Source: Rhodobacterales bacterium HKCCE3408
Lineage (GTDB): Bacteria > Pseudomonadota > Alphaproteobacteria > Rhodobacterales > Rhodobacteraceae
Direction of reading: 5' to 3'
Length of the DNA: 64,000 nt
Assembly (NCBI GenBank): GCA_015689705.1
Contig: WVSN01000015.1
Location: 1 to 64,000 of the forward strand
Within the stretch, counting starts at the first letter, position 1; every line of letters starts with the position of its first letter. The notes beneath the pieces were generated by a model, which was not told the origin of the DNA, searched no databases, and saw only the letters and a program-made list of their open reading frames with translations. Below, piece after piece: positions 1 to 8,579 of the stretch. The translations under genes and the position numbers were made by a program.

Positions 1-152
1 ATCGCCGGTCCTCCCCGAAGTGAAGGGCTGCGATGATGGCCGCCTGGCTCGAGCGGAGACCAAAGCGCCGCATCAGGTGGCGCCTTTGCAAGTCAGTGCA
101 CGTCGCGTATGTTTGTCCGTGGGAGTTGAGGTCCAATTCAAAATCCCGATCC

Positions 153-194
153 GCCCCGGTCGCGCGGGCCAACGCGCTTCCGGGGCCTCTTTTT
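153..194 (+). terminator. Rho-independent terminator, rightward
   Basis: A perfect 7-bp stem (GCCCCGG at 153-159, CCGGGGC at 180-186) is extended inside by GCGCG/CGCGC and followed by a T-run at 190-194. The U-tract lies on the + strand side, so it would end a rightward transcript that begins left of the window. I see no convincing rightward gene in bases 1-150. Confidence 0.7.
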
Positions 195-201
195 CCAACG
201 A

Positions 202-567
202 TCATTGGTCGCCTCCGATCATGCCGGGCAGAGCGACCAGCATTGCCATCCCGTTGGGGTCCATGCGCTTACACAACGCCCGGCTGACTGCGATGAGAGC
301 GTTGCGAGTACGGAAGTAACCGACACCGGTCCAGCGAGGCCGGCCGGCCCGCTGACCGTCTCTGCGCTGCAGTATCCACTGGAGGCCGTCCTTGCAGGCG
401 ATCACCCGGTGGCGAGGACAGAGGTGGCACATCACACCAGCGTAGGTGTCGGCCGTTTCATGAAAATTGGCCGCCGTGCGAAACTCTGCACACGCGCTGT
501 CGAAGTTCCCTTCGAGCGGTCGGACATTGTGGCCATTGTCGCGGTCGACTTCATGATCGGTGCGCAT
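202..567 (-). CDS. Hypothetical mobile-element protein, 121 aa
   Basis: A short basic protein with a CxxC-containing stretch in its middle (CHLCPRHR) and a basic segment ending RWTGVGYFRTRNALI. The style is that of small conserved proteins found beside AlpA regulators in alphaproteobacterial prophages and genomic islands. The gene lies one base downstream of the AlpA-like gene on the same strand, so the two are probably co-transcribed. No function can be assigned from sequence. Confidence 0.6.
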   Translation of the reverse strand: MRTDHEVDRDNGHNVRPLEGNFDSACAEFRTAANFHETADTYAGVMCHLCPRHRVIACKDGLQWILQRRDGQRAGRPRWTGVGYFRTRNALIAVSRALCKRMDPNGMAMLVALPGMIGGDQ

Positions 568-568
568 T

Positions 569-814
569 TCAGGCCACCCGCGTTTGGCGGCTCTCGAGCC
601 AATCGGTCACGTCGCTTTCGCGCCATGCGACGATGCGAACGCCGAGCTTCACGGGCTGGGGAAATTCACCGCGCTTCATCCATTCATAGAGCGTCGACCG
701 GGAAAGCCCGGTGCGCGTCTCTACTTCAGGGCGACGCAAGAGTTTGAGGTGCGCGACCTTCTGCGAAATCTCGTATTGAGCATGCGGCGCCGAGCGCTGC
801 GAGGGGTCGGACAT
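569..814 (-). CDS. AlpA-like helix-turn-helix regulator / excisionase, 81 aa
   Basis: The core reads LLRRPEVETRTGLSRSTLYE followed by an MKRGEFPQPVKLG-type stretch and a Trp-rich end. This is the winged-helix signature of the AlpA/MerR-like family of phage regulators and excisionases, and the length is normal. In such elements AlpA proteins control integrase expression or act as directionality factors. It lies between the small hypothetical gene and the DUF2285-like and integrase genes, all on the minus strand, which supports a role in the same integrated element. Which promoter it binds cannot be seen. Confidence 0.85.
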   Translation of the reverse strand: MSDPSQRSAPHAQYEISQKVAHLKLLRRPEVETRTGLSRSTLYEWMKRGEFPQPVKLGVRIVAWRESDVTDWLESRQTRVA

Positions 815-914
815 GTCGATGCCTTTCCATCTGGCCCCGGCGGGATTGCCGCGGCTTCAAACGGAAAGGTGTCAGATCAACTCTTGATGCGGGATTGCGG
901 AAAGAAGACGCAGC

Positions 915-1601
915 CTAAAACCGGAATTGCAGACCACGCGCCTGCGACAACACGTTATCGGCTGCCTTGGCATCGCGTCGCCCATAACTTGAAGGAAGTA
1001 TGGCGGCGATTTCTGCGAGGCTGGCCCCGGCCTCGCGAGCATCCAAAGCTCGGAGATAGAAGAGCCATTTACTCCGATGGCGCGGTGTCTTGACCAAAGC
1101 GCCGTACCGGAACTTTTGTCGTTCTTCCAACCGCTTCCTCGCCACCTCGAATTGCGGAGCCAACGGCCGGTCAAGGTCGAAGACCACGCCGTATTGGCCT
1201 TCTTCAAAATCAACTTTCAAGACCTTGGCTTCCCCGTGGGGATCAACAAACTCAACCCGATCATCGCGGTCGTACACAGGACGTATCTCGAACAGTGGAT
1301 GGTTGCCAAATGCCGGATTTGGCAAGGTGTAGTAACTGTATTTCTCCAAACAATCGGGTGTGCGGCAATGATAGTCTTTGTCACTTGGCTTCTTGAGAGT
1401 CTCCTTCCTGACGCCGGAGAGGCGCGGATACTCGGCCATAGCTGACAGGAGCTGATAGCCTTTTTCAGAGAACTTGAAGTAGTCTTCGCGAAGATCACCG
1501 CGGCGGCGATAGAACTCCCAACGCCAGCGCCACAAGTGCCAGCTCTCGCTGTCGCCATATGCTTCAGCGTCACGCCAGTTAGGGGTTCCCCACTCTTTCA
1601 T
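915..1601 (-). CDS. DUF2285/DUF6499-like mobile-element protein, 228 aa
   Basis: The N-terminus (PNWRDAEAYGD...WHLWRWRWEFYRR) resembles the short transcriptional-regulator-like domain DUF6499. The C-terminus (LRALDAREAGASLAEIAAIL) resembles DUF2285, a putative DNA-binding domain common in alphaproteobacterial integrative elements. I chose the ATG at 1601 because it overlaps the integrase stop codon as ATGA (1598-1601), implying translational coupling; an open frame continues upstream but only as antisense-like sequence. Function is inferred to be regulation within the element. The family call is by eye. Confidence 0.6.
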   Translation of the reverse strand: MKEWGTPNWRDAEAYGDSESWHLWRWRWEFYRRRGDLREDYFKFSEKGYQLLSAMAEYPRLSGVRKETLKKPSDKDYHCRTPDCLEKYSYYTLPNPAFGNHPLFEIRPVYDRDDRVEFVDPHGEAKVLKVDFEEGQYGVVFDLDRPLAPQFEVARKRLEERQKFRYGALVKTPRHRSKWLFYLRALDAREAGASLAEIAAILPSSYGRRDAKAADNVLSQARGLQFRF

Positions 1602-2926
1602 CCCGCCGCGCCAAGCTTGACCACATTGTCGCAGTTCACCTTTTCGCCTCGAAGCAACGCGCACCAATCCACCATCATTGCACGCCGCCGCTCGAACATA
1701 TCCGAGCGCTGATAGGTCCGCTCCACCTCCGAACCAATCCAGTGCGCGAGCGCGATTTCCGCCATGTCGCGCGGATAGCCCCGCTCCGCCGTCCATTGTC
1801 GAAAGGTTGAGCGCAGACCATGCGGCACGGCGGGACGCTTGGAGCGAGGATCGAGATAACCCGGACGGCCCGCCTTTACCTCGGCCTCCTGCATCCGCCG
1901 CATCACGGCGGAAATGGACATGTCCGACAGCATCCCGCCGCGCGGGGCGAAGAAGACATATGGACTGCCCTCCATCCGAGGCAGGCTTTCGAGAATGGCG
2001 ATGGCCTCGGCAGTAAGCGGCACGCGATGCTCGCGCCCATTCTTCATCCGCGAAGCCGGAATGGTCCAGCTCCAGTCCGTGTTCGCAGGATTCGCGGCAT
2101 TCGCAGAGGCGCAAGCATCGACTTCATCCCATGTCATACCCCGCACTTCGCCCGAGCGCGCGGCAGTCAGTGCAAGGAATTGCAGTGCCTTCGCGGCCAT
2201 GCCGTCGCGCTTGGCAAGATCCGCCCACCACGCGGCCATGGCGCCGGGGGCTATCGCAGGGTGATGCACGGCCTTGGCCACCTTTCCGGGTGACGGCAAC
2301 AGTTCCTTGAGGTTTCCGCGCCAAGCCGCGGGGTTGTCGCCTTTTCTGTGCCCGGAAACCGTCGCCCAGGTCAGCACGGCCTCCACCTGCCCGCGCAGCT
2401 TCTTCGCAGTGACGGTCCGTTCCCGCCAATGCGGCGCGAGCATCCGCAATACGTCCTGCGTGCCAATCGACTGCACTGGCATGTCGCCTAGTGCGGGCAT
2501 CGCTAGCCGCTCGAGGGCGGAGAGCCATTGCTTGCGGTGTTTGTCGCTACGGAATTCGCCCAACTTCGCATCGGCATATGCCGCCACGCATTCCGCGAAG
2601 GTAACCGGCTTCTTCTTCGCCGCTCGTTTCTCGGCAAGCGGGTCGCCGCCCAGCATGGCCTTGCCTCGGTTCTCTATAGCCAACTTTCGAGCTTCGGACA
2701 GCGGTACGGCGGGCGGGCTGCCTAGCCCAAGTTCACGCCGCTTTCCCCGGATAGTGATGCGCTGCACCCATTGCTTGGCACCATTCTTCGCCACGCGCAA
2801 AAAGAGACCGTGTCCGTCGAAGTATTTGCCGGGTTGCGTTATGGTTTCGACTTGACGGGCTGAAAGTGCCTTCTCAGGTCTACGGATGTTCTCGCCCGGC
2901 ACGAGATCCCCCATTACATCCCCCAC
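1598..2926 (-). CDS. Tyrosine-family integrase (P4-type, DUF4102 N-domain), 442 aa
   Basis: This is a site-specific recombinase that would insert and excise the element. The N-terminal arm-type domain (about 20-100) has the DUF4102 pattern GLFLRVAKNGAKQWVQR, then a core-binding SAM-like domain (about 108-200) and the catalytic domain (about 225-425). The catalytic residues appear intact: Arg257 (AARSGEVRG), His369-x-x-Arg372 (HGLRSTFR), His395 and nucleophile Tyr405 (ERTYQRSD). Its position upstream of AlpA-like and DUF2285-like genes is typical of a genomic-island end. An alternative start is the Met at codon 5. No tRNA target was recognised next to it. Confidence 0.93.
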   Translation of the reverse strand: MGDVMGDLVPGENIRRPEKALSARQVETITQPGKYFDGHGLFLRVAKNGAKQWVQRITIRGKRRELGLGSPPAVPLSEARKLAIENRGKAMLGGDPLAEKRAAKKKPVTFAECVAAYADAKLGEFRSDKHRKQWLSALERLAMPALGDMPVQSIGTQDVLRMLAPHWRERTVTAKKLRGQVEAVLTWATVSGHRKGDNPAAWRGNLKELLPSPGKVAKAVHHPAIAPGAMAAWWADLAKRDGMAAKALQFLALTAARSGEVRGMTWDEVDACASANAANPANTDWSWTIPASRMKNGREHRVPLTAEAIAILESLPRMEGSPYVFFAPRGGMLSDMSISAVMRRMQEAEVKAGRPGYLDPRSKRPAVPHGLRSTFRQWTAERGYPRDMAEIALAHWIGSEVERTYQRSDMFERRRAMMVDWCALLRGEKVNCDNVVKLGAAG

Positions 2927-3037
2927 ATAAACGTCGATTTCGTCGGATTATGTTGGAACCTCCTGCACAATGGAAGGGGCTTACCCCCTAAAATCACAAT
3001 ACATCTTGGGCTTTCCTCGGAACCTGACGGACTTCAC

Positions 3038-3062
3038 AGTGGCGGCCCTACGGGCTGCCACT
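3038..3062. repeat. Inverted repeat / hairpin near the integrase
   Basis: The arms AGTGGCGGCCC (3038-3048) and GGGCTGCCACT (3052-3062) pair over 11 positions with one G-T wobble and a three-base loop. No T-run follows on either strand, so it is not a standard terminator. It may be a recombination-site feature, an RNA structure, or chance. Confidence 0.5.
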
Positions 3063-3324
3063 CATCTCCCCGAATTCGTACAATCCCGAATGCGCCGCGA
3101 CGCGTGCGTCTCAACCGCAGGTCAGCCGGTCTCAGCCAGCGGACGCTTCCGGAACCCGAAAACGGTTCAATGGCATTTCTTGCAGACGTTTTCAATTTTT
3201 TGCATGTCGGACGGCACTTGCGGGGTCCACATGCCGGCGGGGAGAATTGCAGCCTTCCCTTCTAACATCCGAAATTGCCCGGTTCATATGATGAAAATGG
3301 ATACACCCGGCATCACAACAGCGG

Positions 3325-3342
3325 AATGAATACGATTGCATT
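3325..3342. promoter_or_regulatory. LacI-type operator 1 (upstream of HDH-family dehydrogenase)
   Basis: AATGAATACGATTGCATT is an 18-bp near-palindrome with a central CG, the usual geometry for LacI-family operators. In one common orientation 13 of 18 positions are identical to the sites at 19721 and 20858. It ends 60 bp before the GTG start at 3403. The octamer TTTTCCGT runs from 3341, overlapping its right edge, as at the other two sites. Confidence 0.75.
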
Positions 3343-3402
3343 TTCCGTGTCTGATGGTACCAGTTCGAAAGCAGCGCCGCTGGAATCAGGAAAGGAAACC
3401 CA

Positions 3403-4689
3403 GTGAGACCCGATGTCGCCACACTGACCGGCATACACCACGTCCGAATGCCGGCAGAAGTCTCTCTCGAAGAGACCGCCAGCATCTCCGAGGTCGTCAA
3501 GGCGATCCTCGAGAACGTCCGCGAGCGCGGCGACACCGCGGTGTCCGAATACGCGAAATCCTTCGACAAGAGCGACCTGACCGCGTTCGAGGTCAGCGCC
3601 GAGGACCGCGAGGCAGCGCTTGCCGAGCTCGACCCCCAGACGCGCGCGGATACGGAGTTCGCGATTTCCAACGTGCGTGCCTTCGCGGAGGCACAGCTGG
3701 CGACGATGCTGCCGCTCGAGGTCGAAATCCGGGACGGCGTCCATCTCGGGCACCGGGTCATCCCGATCGAGCGCGTGGGCTGTTACGTCCCCGGCGGGCG
3801 CTACCCGCTTCTCTCGGCCCCCATCATGACGATCGTTCCCGCCAAGGTCGCCGGCGTCGATGAGGTCATCGCGTGCCTGCCGCCGAACGCACACCGCGCC
3901 ATGATCGCGGGCTGCCACCTGTCGGGTGCCGACCGGATCTTCCTGATCGGCGGCGCGCAGGCGATCGCCGCCATGGCCTACGGAACCGAAACCGTGCCGG
4001 CGGTCGACAAGATCGTCGGCCCCGGAAACGCTTTCGTCAACGAAGCCAAGCGGCAGGTCTTCGGCCCCGTCGGCATCGACCAGCTCGCCGGCCCATCGGA
4101 AATCTACATTCTCGCTGACGAGACCGGCGACGCAGAGATGATCGCAACTGATCTTCTGGCGCAGGCCGAGCATGACGTGAAAACCCGTGTCGGCCTGATC
4201 ACAACCTCTGCGCAGCTCGCCGAGGCCGTAGAGGCCGAGGTGAAGCGCCAGCTCCAAGTGCTCGCGACGGCCGAGACCGCGCGCATCGCCTGGGAGGCCA
4301 AGGGCGAGATCGCGGTCTGCTCCGACGAGGCGACGATGATCGCCTATTCCGATCACATCGCCGCAGAGCACCTTCAGGTCCACACCGCCGATCCCCACGG
4401 GCTAGCGAAAAAGCTCCGCAACTACGGATCGCTGTTCATCGGCGAACTGGCGAGCGTGGTCTACTCCGACAAGTGCTGCGGCACCAACCACACGCTGCCC
4501 ACGATGGCGGCTGGCCGTTACACCGGCGGCCTCTGGGTTGGCAGCTACGTCAAGGTCGTGACCCACCAGTGGATGGACGCCGAGGGCGTCCGGACCGTCG
4601 CCCCGCCCGCCGTCCGGCAGAGCACCAGCGAGGGTCTCGACGGGCACCGGCGCGCGGCGCAGATCCGGCTCGACCGGCTTCAGGCGTAA
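3403..4689 (+). CDS. Histidinol-dehydrogenase-family (HpsN-like) alcohol dehydrogenase, 428 aa
   Basis: The family oxidises an alcohol to a carboxylate in two NAD-dependent steps, with zinc. All key positions seem present: zinc ligands Gln254 and His257 (QAEHD), Asp356 and His415, and the catalytic pair Glu322-His323 (AAEHLQVHT). The NAD-loop glycines (GYVPGG-type segment near 127-132; VGPGNAFV near 205-212) are also intact. There are no his genes nearby. The gene sits in a catabolic locus behind a LacI-type operator, so a role on a non-histidine alcohol, as with sulfopropanediol 3-dehydrogenase HpsN, is more likely. The GTG start is preceded by an AGGAAA ribosome site at suitable spacing. 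The 3' end overlaps the convergent amidase gene by 10 bp. Confidence 0.85.
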   Translation: MRPDVATLTGIHHVRMPAEVSLEETASISEVVKAILENVRERGDTAVSEYAKSFDKSDLTAFEVSAEDREAALAELDPQTRADTEFAISNVRAFAEAQLATMLPLEVEIRDGVHLGHRVIPIERVGCYVPGGRYPLLSAPIMTIVPAKVAGVDEVIACLPPNAHRAMIAGCHLSGADRIFLIGGAQAIAAMAYGTETVPAVDKIVGPGNAFVNEAKRQVFGPVGIDQLAGPSEIYILADETGDAEMIATDLLAQAEHDVKTRVGLITTSAQLAEAVEAEVKRQLQVLATAETARIAWEAKGEIAVCSDEATMIAYSDHIAAEHLQVHTADPHGLAKKLRNYGSLFIGELASVVYSDKCCGTNHTLPTMAAGRYTGGLWVGSYVKVVTHQWMDAEGVRTVAPPAVRQSTSEGLDGHRRAAQIRLDRLQA

Positions 4690-6014
4690 GCGGGACTGAT
4701 GGCTCCATGATCGGTCGCCGCCTCGAAGGCGGCGGCGATCGCGAGGATCAGCGGGTCCGCGCCCAACCGGCCGACGATCTGAAGGCCAAGGGGCAAGCCA
4801 TCGGCAAACCCCATCGGCACGGAAAGCGCCGGCTGCCCTGTCAGGTTGAACGGTATCGTGCGCATCGGTGTCCAGACCGGCACGCCGGGCCTGAAGTCGG
4901 CGAAGGCCGGTGCCGGCGCAAGCGTCGTCGGCAGGATGAGCGCGCCATGCGGTCCGATCGCCGCCTCTATCTGCGCGCGGAGCGTGTCGATGCGCGCCCG
5001 GGCGGCGTCTGTCCGACCAGACCCGATCTCGGCACCCGAGAGAATGCTCGCCCTCGCCATCGGCCCGACGCCGGTCTCGGCTGCGTGGCCGTAGGACGCG
5101 AAGGCTTCGGCCAGAAGAAGGTCGGATGCAGCGGTCTCGATCTCCGCGTAGTCCGGCAGATCAACGATCGTTATCGCGGCCCCGGTGAGGCTCAGCGACG
5201 AGGCCGCTGCGTCGAGAAGCGGCAGGAGGCCGGGATGCGCCGCCTCGTCGACGGCCCAGGAGCGGCCATAGGCGAGGGTGAGCCCGGTGAGGGAGGGCGG
5301 CTCGCCCCCCTGCCCGGTCATGGCGGGAAACGCCAGCCTCGCGTCTGCCGCCGTGCGCGCGATCAGGCCAACATGGTCGAGCGAGGGCGATAGCGGGAGG
5401 ATGCCGTCCGTCGGGACCATTCCTGCAGTTGGCTTCCAGCCGACGACGCCGCAATAGGAGGCCGGGCTGCGGACCGAGCCGCCGGTATCGGTCCCGAGCG
5501 CCAGGCGCACCATCCCGGCGGCGACCGCAGCCGCCGAGCCTGAGGACGAACCACCCGTGATGCGGTTTGGATTCCAGGGATTGACCGGTTGGCGGTAGAG
5601 CGACTCCTCGTCCGGGCCGACCGTACCGAGTTCGTAGCTCGCCACGAGACCGAGCGGTATTGCCCCGCCCTCCACCAGCCGCTGCACTGCGGGGGCCGTG
5701 TGGGTCGCGACGCGATCCCGGAACAGCGCCGATCCGCCCCGGACCGGCCAGCCCGCGACGTCGATCAGGTCCTTCACGGCGAAGGGAATCCCGTGAAGTG
5801 GGCCGAGGTCTTCACCGTCCGCCAGACGTCGGTCGGCATCCTGCGCAGCCGCCAGCGCGGCGTCGCCGGCGACATGGACGAACGCACCGACCTGCGGATC
5901 GCGCTCGGCAATACGGTCAAGATGGGCCTGAACGAGCGCGGCTGAGGTCAACCGGCCCGCGCGTAGGGCGGCGGCAGCCTCCTCCAGGCCGAGGTCGCAG
6001 GGGTCTTCGCTCAC
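4680..6014 (-). CDS. Amidase signature family hydrolase, 444 aa
   Basis: Amidase-signature enzymes hydrolyse C-N bonds of amides with a Ser-cisSer-Lys triad. Here Lys81 (AVKDLID), Ser156 (ITGGSSSGS) and Ser180 (TDTGGSVRSPAS) have the exact 75/24 spacing of the family, and the Gly-Ser-rich core is complete. No GatB or GatC partner is near, so it is probably not the tRNA amidotransferase subunit. It is the last gene of the leftward catabolic operon. I chose the GTG at 6014 because GTGA overlaps the upstream stop; an in-frame ATG at 6041 is the alternative. The natural amide substrate is unknown. Confidence 0.88.
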   Translation of the reverse strand: MSEDPCDLGLEEAAAALRAGRLTSAALVQAHLDRIAERDPQVGAFVHVAGDAALAAAQDADRRLADGEDLGPLHGIPFAVKDLIDVAGWPVRGGSALFRDRVATHTAPAVQRLVEGGAIPLGLVASYELGTVGPDEESLYRQPVNPWNPNRITGGSSSGSAAAVAAGMVRLALGTDTGGSVRSPASYCGVVGWKPTAGMVPTDGILPLSPSLDHVGLIARTAADARLAFPAMTGQGGEPPSLTGLTLAYGRSWAVDEAAHPGLLPLLDAAASSLSLTGAAITIVDLPDYAEIETAASDLLLAEAFASYGHAAETGVGPMARASILSGAEIGSGRTDAARARIDTLRAQIEAAIGPHGALILPTTLAPAPAFADFRPGVPVWTPMRTIPFNLTGQPALSVPMGFADGLPLGLQIVGRLGADPLILAIAAAFEAATDHGAISPAYA

Positions 6015-6706
6015 GTCCGCGCCTTTTCGAATGCGCTCCACGCGGCCTCGAAGGTCGCGAAATCGAATCCGGGCTTTCGTGCGGGTCCGAGGACGAGTTC
6101 CTCGGTCCGCCGCATCTTCTCGATGGCATCGCTCAGGGCGCCGACGACCTCAGGCGGGATGACGACCGCCCCGTGCCGGTCCGCGTGGACCAGATCGCCC
6201 GGCGCAACGGTGAGACCGAAGACGGTCACCGGCGTGCCGATCTCGGTCACGTGGACGAAGGCATGGCTCGGCCCGACCGAACCGGCGATCACCGGGAAGT
6301 CGGGCGCCAGGTCGCCGAGGTCGCGCATGACGCCGTTCGTCAGGGCGCCGGACATCCCGAAGCCCTTGTGGACCGTCGTGTTGACCTCGCCCCAGTAGGC
6401 CCCGACGCAGTTCGGGAAGTCCGTATCCTCGACGACGGCGATCGAGGGTTTCGGCCCTTCGGCCATCGCCTTGTAATACGCCATCCGGCGCGCGCGGACC
6501 TCTGCGGCGGGATCGGATGAGGGCGAGAGCGCGGCAATCTTCGCGGTCACCGCGTAGCCGACGACCGCCGGTGCGGCCGGGTCGGAGGACAGCACCGTCC
6601 CCCGGGTGAAGGCATCGAAGCCGCGCTTGCCCTGAGCGGTTTCGATCGCGTTGCACACGGTCGGGGTGTCGACGCTTCGCAGCAGGGTCAGCAGATCGTC
6701 AGTCAT
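6011..6706 (-). CDS. RraA-like aldolase/decarboxylase family protein, 231 aa
   Basis: The protein has the RraA-fold marks: GALTNGVMRD, with the Arg-Asp pair used for metal and substrate binding in the aldolase members, and GDLVHADRHGAVVIP near the C-terminus. This family includes the RNase E inhibitor RraA, 4-hydroxy-4-methyl-2-oxoglutarate aldolase and oxaloacetate decarboxylases; in a catabolic operon the enzyme role is likelier. It overlaps the amidase (GTGA) and the upstream hydrolase by 8 bp. The ATG at 6706 gives the normal family N-terminus. The longer frame upstream reads as antisense-like sequence. Confidence 0.85.
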   Translation of the reverse strand: MTDDLLTLLRSVDTPTVCNAIETAQGKRGFDAFTRGTVLSSDPAAPAVVGYAVTAKIAALSPSSDPAAEVRARRMAYYKAMAEGPKPSIAVVEDTDFPNCVGAYWGEVNTTVHKGFGMSGALTNGVMRDLGDLAPDFPVIAGSVGPSHAFVHVTEIGTPVTVFGLTVAPGDLVHADRHGAVVIPPEVVGALSDAIEKMRRTEELVLGPARKPGFDFATFEAAWSAFEKART

Positions 6707-7400
6707 CGCAGGCCTCCAGCCAGTCCGCCAGCGCGGCGTTGGTTTCGTCCGGTCGTTCCAGCACGGGCATGTGTCCGGCATCCTCGATCACGACGAGCCG
6801 GCTGCCCGGAACGAGATCGTGCATCAGCTCGTGCCGCTCCACCGGGCAGAGCGCATCGGCCCGGCCGCAGAGAACCAGCGTCGGGCAGCGGACGCCCCGA
6901 AGCGTCTCCTGCTGGTCCGACCGGTCCCGGAGCGCGACGGACTGGTCGAGGAAAGCGTCCGGGCCGAGGGCCATCGCCATCTCCATGCAGAGATTGAGGA
7001 TGGCCGCCTTGTTCGGCCCGTCGGCCAGGTATTTCGGCTTCATCTCGTCCCGCATCACCGCGCGCAGCTGGCCGTTACGAACCTTCTCCATCTGCGGCGC
7101 GCGGCGTTCCTTCACCTCCGGCAGCTCGGCGCGCGGATTGGTGTCGAGAAGGGCCAGACCCGCGACCCGCTCCGGCGCCTGTCGCACAATCTCCATGGCG
7201 ACGATCCCGCCCATCGACAGGCCGGCCAGCGCGAAACGCGGCGGCGCCTCGGCCAGGACGCGGGCGGCGAGCGACGGCATGTCAGATGCACCGACAAGCG
7301 GCGCCGTCCCGATCGCGCGGAGCCCGGAGAACGCGGCGAATTGCGGCCCGAACAGTCGCGCGTCGCACATCATGCCCGGCAGTAGAACCAGCGGCGTCAT
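6699..7400 (-). CDS. Alpha/beta hydrolase, 233 aa
   Basis: A compact alpha/beta hydrolase: oxyanion segment LLPGMMCD near the N-terminus, nucleophile elbow GLSMGG with Ser62, a late acidic residue in the CGRADALCP segment, and the catalytic His in DAGHMP. The length is normal and there is no signal peptide, so it acts in the cytoplasm. It overlaps the upstream MetE-like gene as ATGA. It could cleave an ester or a C-C bond in the locus pathway; the substrate cannot be read from the sequence. Confidence 0.87.
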   Translation of the reverse strand: MTPLVLLPGMMCDARLFGPQFAAFSGLRAIGTAPLVGASDMPSLAARVLAEAPPRFALAGLSMGGIVAMEIVRQAPERVAGLALLDTNPRAELPEVKERRAPQMEKVRNGQLRAVMRDEMKPKYLADGPNKAAILNLCMEMAMALGPDAFLDQSVALRDRSDQQETLRGVRCPTLVLCGRADALCPVERHELMHDLVPGSRLVVIEDAGHMPVLERPDETNAALADWLEACDD

Positions 7401-8521
7401 GCAACCAGGGCCGCCCCTTCAGAGAGCGCGGCAAGCTTGGCGTAGGCGATGTCGGGGTCGACCGCACCGAACCCCGCGAAGGTGCCGAAACCGCAATCCG
7501 ATCCCGCGATGACCCGGTCCGCGCCGACGATGTCAACGAAGCGGGCGATGCGCTGAGCGACCAATTCGGGGTGCTCGACGAAGTTCGTCGTGGTGTCGAG
7601 GACGCCGGGGACCAGGATCTTGTCGTCCGGGATATCCGCCTTGCGATCCCGGAACACGGTCCATTCGTGGCCGTGCCGGGGGTTCGAGGTCTCGAACAGC
7701 ACGTAGCGCGCCTTGGCGGACATCAGCGTGTCGAACATGGTCGACATGGGGATGTCGCAGACATGCGGACCTTCGTAATTGCCCCAACAGATATGGATGC
7801 GCACGCGGTCCTCGGGGATGCCGTCCAGCGCGTGGTTCAACGCCTCGACATGCGACGCCGCGACCTTGACGAATTCCGAGTCCGACAGATCGTTGAACAG
7901 CATGTGCCGCGACAGGGCGAGGTCGGGGCAATCAAGCTGCAGGTCGAGCCCCGCCTCGACGATGGTGCGATACTCCGCCGCCATCGCATCGGCCAGCGCA
8001 GCGAGGTAAGCGTCCCGCGTCGGGTAGAAGTCGTTCTGCAGGAAAAGCGAGATCACGCCAGGCGAGGCGGCGTTCATGAATCCCCGCTCCGCGCCGTGTT
8101 CGTCCATCGCGGCCTTCAGATTGGCGATGTCCTTCTCCAGCTCGCCCTGCCCTTTCGACTTCACCTCACCCACGCACATCGGCCTGGCGTATTTCGGCGT
8201 GCCACCCTCGGCCGCGATTCGTTTCAGAAAGCTCGGGAAGGCCTTGAGGTCCGCGGGCGCGTTGCGCGGGCTGTCGCCATCGAAGCCGGTGTAGCGGTCC
8301 TTGACGTAGGTCGCGTAGGAGATCTTCGAGGTTTCGCCGTCGGAGACGATGTCGACACCGGCATCCCTCTGCTTGCGGACGGTTTCCGATACGGCGGCGG
8401 CCATGCAGGCGTCGAAGGCCGCAGGATCGTAAGGCTCCTTGCGCTCGCGGGCGAAGATGAAATCGACCACGTCCTGCGTGCGCGGAAGCGATCCGACATG
8501 GGTGGTGAGTATCCGGCTCAT
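7397..8521 (-). CDS. MetE C-terminal-like (cobalamin-independent methionine synthase fold) zinc protein, 374 aa
   Basis: The protein is only the catalytic half of MetE: a TIM-barrel with the N-terminal mark HVGSLPR and zinc ligands likely at His243 and Cys245 (HICWGN), Glu277 (FETSN) and Cys343 (SDCGFGT). The long MetE N-terminal domain is absent. Stand-alone proteins of this fold include methyl or alkyl thiol transferases such as 2-hydroxypropyl-coenzyme M lyase relatives, so a C1- or alkyl-transfer step in the catabolic pathway is plausible. It is translationally coupled (ATGA) to the hydrolase downstream. True methionine synthesis is unlikely in this context. Confidence 0.85.
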   Translation of the reverse strand: MSRILTTHVGSLPRTQDVVDFIFARERKEPYDPAAFDACMAAAVSETVRKQRDAGVDIVSDGETSKISYATYVKDRYTGFDGDSPRNAPADLKAFPSFLKRIAAEGGTPKYARPMCVGEVKSKGQGELEKDIANLKAAMDEHGAERGFMNAASPGVISLFLQNDFYPTRDAYLAALADAMAAEYRTIVEAGLDLQLDCPDLALSRHMLFNDLSDSEFVKVAASHVEALNHALDGIPEDRVRIHICWGNYEGPHVCDIPMSTMFDTLMSAKARYVLFETSNPRHGHEWTVFRDRKADIPDDKILVPGVLDTTTNFVEHPELVAQRIARFVDIVGADRVIAGSDCGFGTFAGFGAVDPDIAYAKLAALSEGAALVA

Positions 8522-8579
8522 TTGGTGCCTCGGTTCTGTTCGTGCGGCCGGGGGCGCGGACGCTCCCGACCGGTTGCAG

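Larger units (their letters stand above)
2927..3402. other. Intergenic boundary between mobile element and catabolic locus
   Basis: This 476-bp stretch separates the leftward integrase from the rightward dehydrogenase. It holds an 11-bp hairpin (3038-3062) and the first LacI-type operator (3325-3342). It is the most likely place for an attachment site, but I found no tRNA gene and no obvious direct repeat with the left edge. No convincing gene is present. Confidence 0.5.

Noticed and set aside
121-200. A tRNA- or tmRNA-like 3' end near the left edge
   Set aside because: A stretch resembling a T-loop (TTCAAAATCCC) is visible, but no acceptor stem or anticodon arm could be built; only the terminator hairpin is supported.
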